Assembly (NCBI RefSeq): GCF_048282545.1
Contig: NZ_CP182485.1
Span: 806,001 to 870,000, forward strand
Origin: Opacimonas immobilis
GTDB lineage: Bacteria > Pseudomonadota > Gammaproteobacteria > Enterobacterales > Alteromonadaceae
Direction: 5' to 3'
DNA: 64,000 bases
Shown here: one piece after another, positions 62,370 to 64,000 of the stretch
How the letters are laid out: each line of letters begins with the position of its first letter
How positions within the stretch are numbered: the stretch's first letter is position 1
Position numbers and translations under genes: made by a program
The notes under the pieces: generated by a model
Told to the model about the DNA's origin: nothing
Seen by the model: only the letters and a program-made list of their open reading frames with translations
Databases searched by the model: none

Positions 62370-63140
62370 ATGCATGTCATTATTATCGTTAAACAACAAG
62401 TGCTTGTGCACTCTGAAGGAATGCTTTTGCCACGCTGGCAGGACATTATAGATTCAGACGTTTTTGCATCGTATGTATCTTCAGCCGTGCCGATGGACGA
62501 TGGTCTGAAAATTATCGACCTAGGTTCTCAATATATCGAACATACAGAGCTACGGCCGGTAGGTTTGCGTGATTTATTGGCAACATATACAGCGGACGAA
62601 TTTCAGCCGGTAATGCGCGCCTGGCAATATGCCCTTTTTATGCGTACGCACCAATACTGTGGCCAATGTGGTGACAAAATGCGTCAAATAGGTTGGGAAA
62701 TGGCGCGACAATGCGATTGTTGTGGTCATCGTGTGTATCCGAGAATTTCACCATGTATCATTGTTGCTATTCGGCACGAACAAAAAATTTTGTTAGCGCA
62801 AGGCCCACGACATGTTGATACTAATCTTTATTCTACTTTGGCGGGCTTTGTCGAAAGTGGTGAGACGTTAGAACAAGCAGTGGCTAGAGAGGTATTTGAG
62901 GAGGTTGGAGTTCAAGTTAAAAATATTGAGTACTTTGGTTCACAGCCTTGGCCATTTCCGCACTCACTGATGGTTGGTTTCATTGCTGAATATGCAAGTG
63001 GTCAAATACGGGTCGACGGCAAAGAGATTATTCAAGCAAAATGGTTTGATGTAAATGATTTGCCTAATGTCCCCCCGAAGTTATCCATCGCTGGACGCTT
63101 GATTGAACACACGCAACAGCTAATCGCAAAACAAGGCTAA
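62370..63140 (+). CDS. nudC: NAD(+) diphosphatase NudC
   Basis: The start chosen is ATG 62370 (256 residues, usual length). Zinc ribbon CGQCGDKM ... CDCCGHRVYPR, Nudix box GFVESGETLEQAVAREVFEEVGV (in two parts), and the NADH-pyrophosphatase motif SQPWPFPHSLM. It hydrolyses NAD(H) and removes NAD caps from RNA. 49 bases separate it from zur. Confidence 0.95.
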   Translation: MHVIIIVKQQVLVHSEGMLLPRWQDIIDSDVFASYVSSAVPMDDGLKIIDLGSQYIEHTELRPVGLRDLLATYTADEFQPVMRAWQYALFMRTHQYCGQCGDKMRQIGWEMARQCDCCGHRVYPRISPCIIVAIRHEQKILLAQGPRHVDTNLYSTLAGFVESGETLEQAVAREVFEEVGVQVKNIEYFGSQPWPFPHSLMVGFIAEYASGQIRVDGKEIIQAKWFDVNDLPNVPPKLSIAGRLIEHTQQLIAKQG

Positions 63141-63204
63141 GGTAGACAGTGCAATAAGTGTGTTTTTTTGCTAGGATGCGCGCGTCAAAGCAAGGATTAC
63201 TCAC

Positions 63205-64000
63205 ATGTCAGAACTCAAAAACGACCGCTACTTACGCGCATTACTTAAACAAGATGTTGATGTCACTCCAGTCTGGATGATGCGTCAAGCCGGCCGCTAT
63301 TTGCCAGAATACAAAGCGACTCGTGCCGAAGCCGGTGATTTTATGTTACTGTGCAAAAATGCAGAATTAGCCTGTGAAGTCACTTTGCAGCCATTGCGTC
63401 GTTTTGACTTAGACGCAGCGATTTTGTTTTCTGATATTTTGACAATTCCAGATGCGATGGGGTTAGGCTTGTATTTTGAAGCAGGGGAAGGACCACGCTT
63501 TGAAAGACCAATCACCTGTGCTGCCGATGTGCACAAACTCCCTCACCCAGATCCGGAAGGTGAGTTACAGTATGTGATGAATGCGGTTCGCACGATTCGC
63601 AAAGGTTTAGACGGTGCCGTACCACTGATCGGGTTCTCCGGTAGTCCTTGGACCTTGGCCACTTATATGGTGGAAGGCGGTTCGAGTAAAGCCTTTACCA
63701 AAATCAAAAAGATGGCTTTTGCAGAACCGCAGACGTTGCATATCTTGCTGGATAAAATAGCGGATTCTGTCATCTCTTATTTGAACGCCCAAATCAAAGC
63801 TGGCGCTCAGTCTGTTATGGTCTTTGATACATGGGGTGGCGTGCTTTCGCCACGCGATTACAAACTGTTTTCACTGCAGTACATGCACAAAATCGTCGAC
63901 GGACTGATCCGTGAATACGATGGTCGTCGTGTGCCTGTGACGTTATTCACCAAAAATGGTGGCATGTGGTTAGAAGCCATTGCCGATACCGGCTGTGATG
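63205..64000 (+). CDS. hemE: Uroporphyrinogen decarboxylase (3' end outside window)
   Basis: ATG 63205 behind AAGGA; 265 codons are present of about 355. MSELKNDRYLRALLKQDVDV, then TPVWMMRQAGRYLPEY with the substrate-contact Arg residues, the active-site Asp in LFSDILTIPDAMG, and GFSGSPWTLATYMVEGG. It decarboxylates uroporphyrinogen III to coproporphyrinogen III in haem synthesis. Confidence 0.96.
   Translation, partial: MSELKNDRYLRALLKQDVDVTPVWMMRQAGRYLPEYKATRAEAGDFMLLCKNAELACEVTLQPLRRFDLDAAILFSDILTIPDAMGLGLYFEAGEGPRFERPITCAADVHKLPHPDPEGELQYVMNAVRTIRKGLDGAVPLIGFSGSPWTLATYMVEGGSSKAFTKIKKMAFAEPQTLHILLDKIADSVISYLNAQIKAGAQSVMVFDTWGGVLSPRDYKLFSLQYMHKIVDGLIREYDGRRVPVTLFTKNGGMWLEAIADTGCD

Overview
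The window looks like a chromosome segment of a marine gammaproteobacterium, most likely an Alteromonadaceae-type organism. This is an inference from gene content and order: trmB, mutY and yggX beside tRNA-Phe, ArcA, Zur, the rpsF-rpsR-rplI-dnaB cluster, a GlyGly-CTERM secreted protease, a DUF5916 outer-membrane protein and a hybrid two-component regulator of the polysaccharide-responsive type. No species name can be read from the sequence alone.

Bases 1-16854 are mostly conserved chromosome: the 3' part of uvrD, a small toxin-antitoxin pair, rarD, recQ, a glutathione S-transferase, selO, ribA, an ATP-grasp enzyme, amtB behind a sigma-54/NtrC type promoter, a HI0933-family flavoprotein, arcA, glgA, the trmB-rsmC pair, mutY, yggX and tRNA-Phe(GAA).

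Bases 16857-38862 are a mobile region in two parts that share one attachment-site family. Element 1 (16857-26809) is bounded by a 21-bp direct repeat of the tRNA-Phe 3' end. It carries a lipoprotein, an SF3-type primase-helicase, a 1647-residue M4 metalloprotease and a tyrosine integrase. Immediately behind its right end a second left end of the same family begins, so element 2 sits in tandem. Element 2 carries a TetR-RND efflux operon, a CBS-domain fragment, a primase (TOPRIM) remnant, a truncated Rap1a-like gene, an integrase fragment, an HNH protein and two unknown genes. It has been broken up by IS3-family elements: two intact copies (34179-35418 and 37309-38508) and several remnants. Its right attachment site was not found.

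Bases 38955-48576 hold envelope functions: a phosphoglycerol-transferase-like protein with a GDPD-like protein, dgkA with an EptA-type phosphoethanolamine transferase and a truncated POTRA-type gene, a DUF5666 lipoprotein, a membrane-tethered LuxR-type regulator, a cytochrome b561 and an HExxH protein. Bases 48937-55491 hold a divergent pair: a one-protein hybrid sensor/regulator that lacks the usual phospho-acceptor histidine, and a CBM9/DUF5916 outer-membrane protein. Two perfectly phased 21-bp repeats lie between them.

Bases 55532-64000 return to core genes: rpsF-rpsR-rplI, dnaB with a 499-residue intein in its Walker A motif, an OmpA-like protein, zur divergent from nudC, and the 5' part of hemE. 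A probable double-glycine bacteriocin with a candidate immunity protein is tucked between rplI and dnaB.
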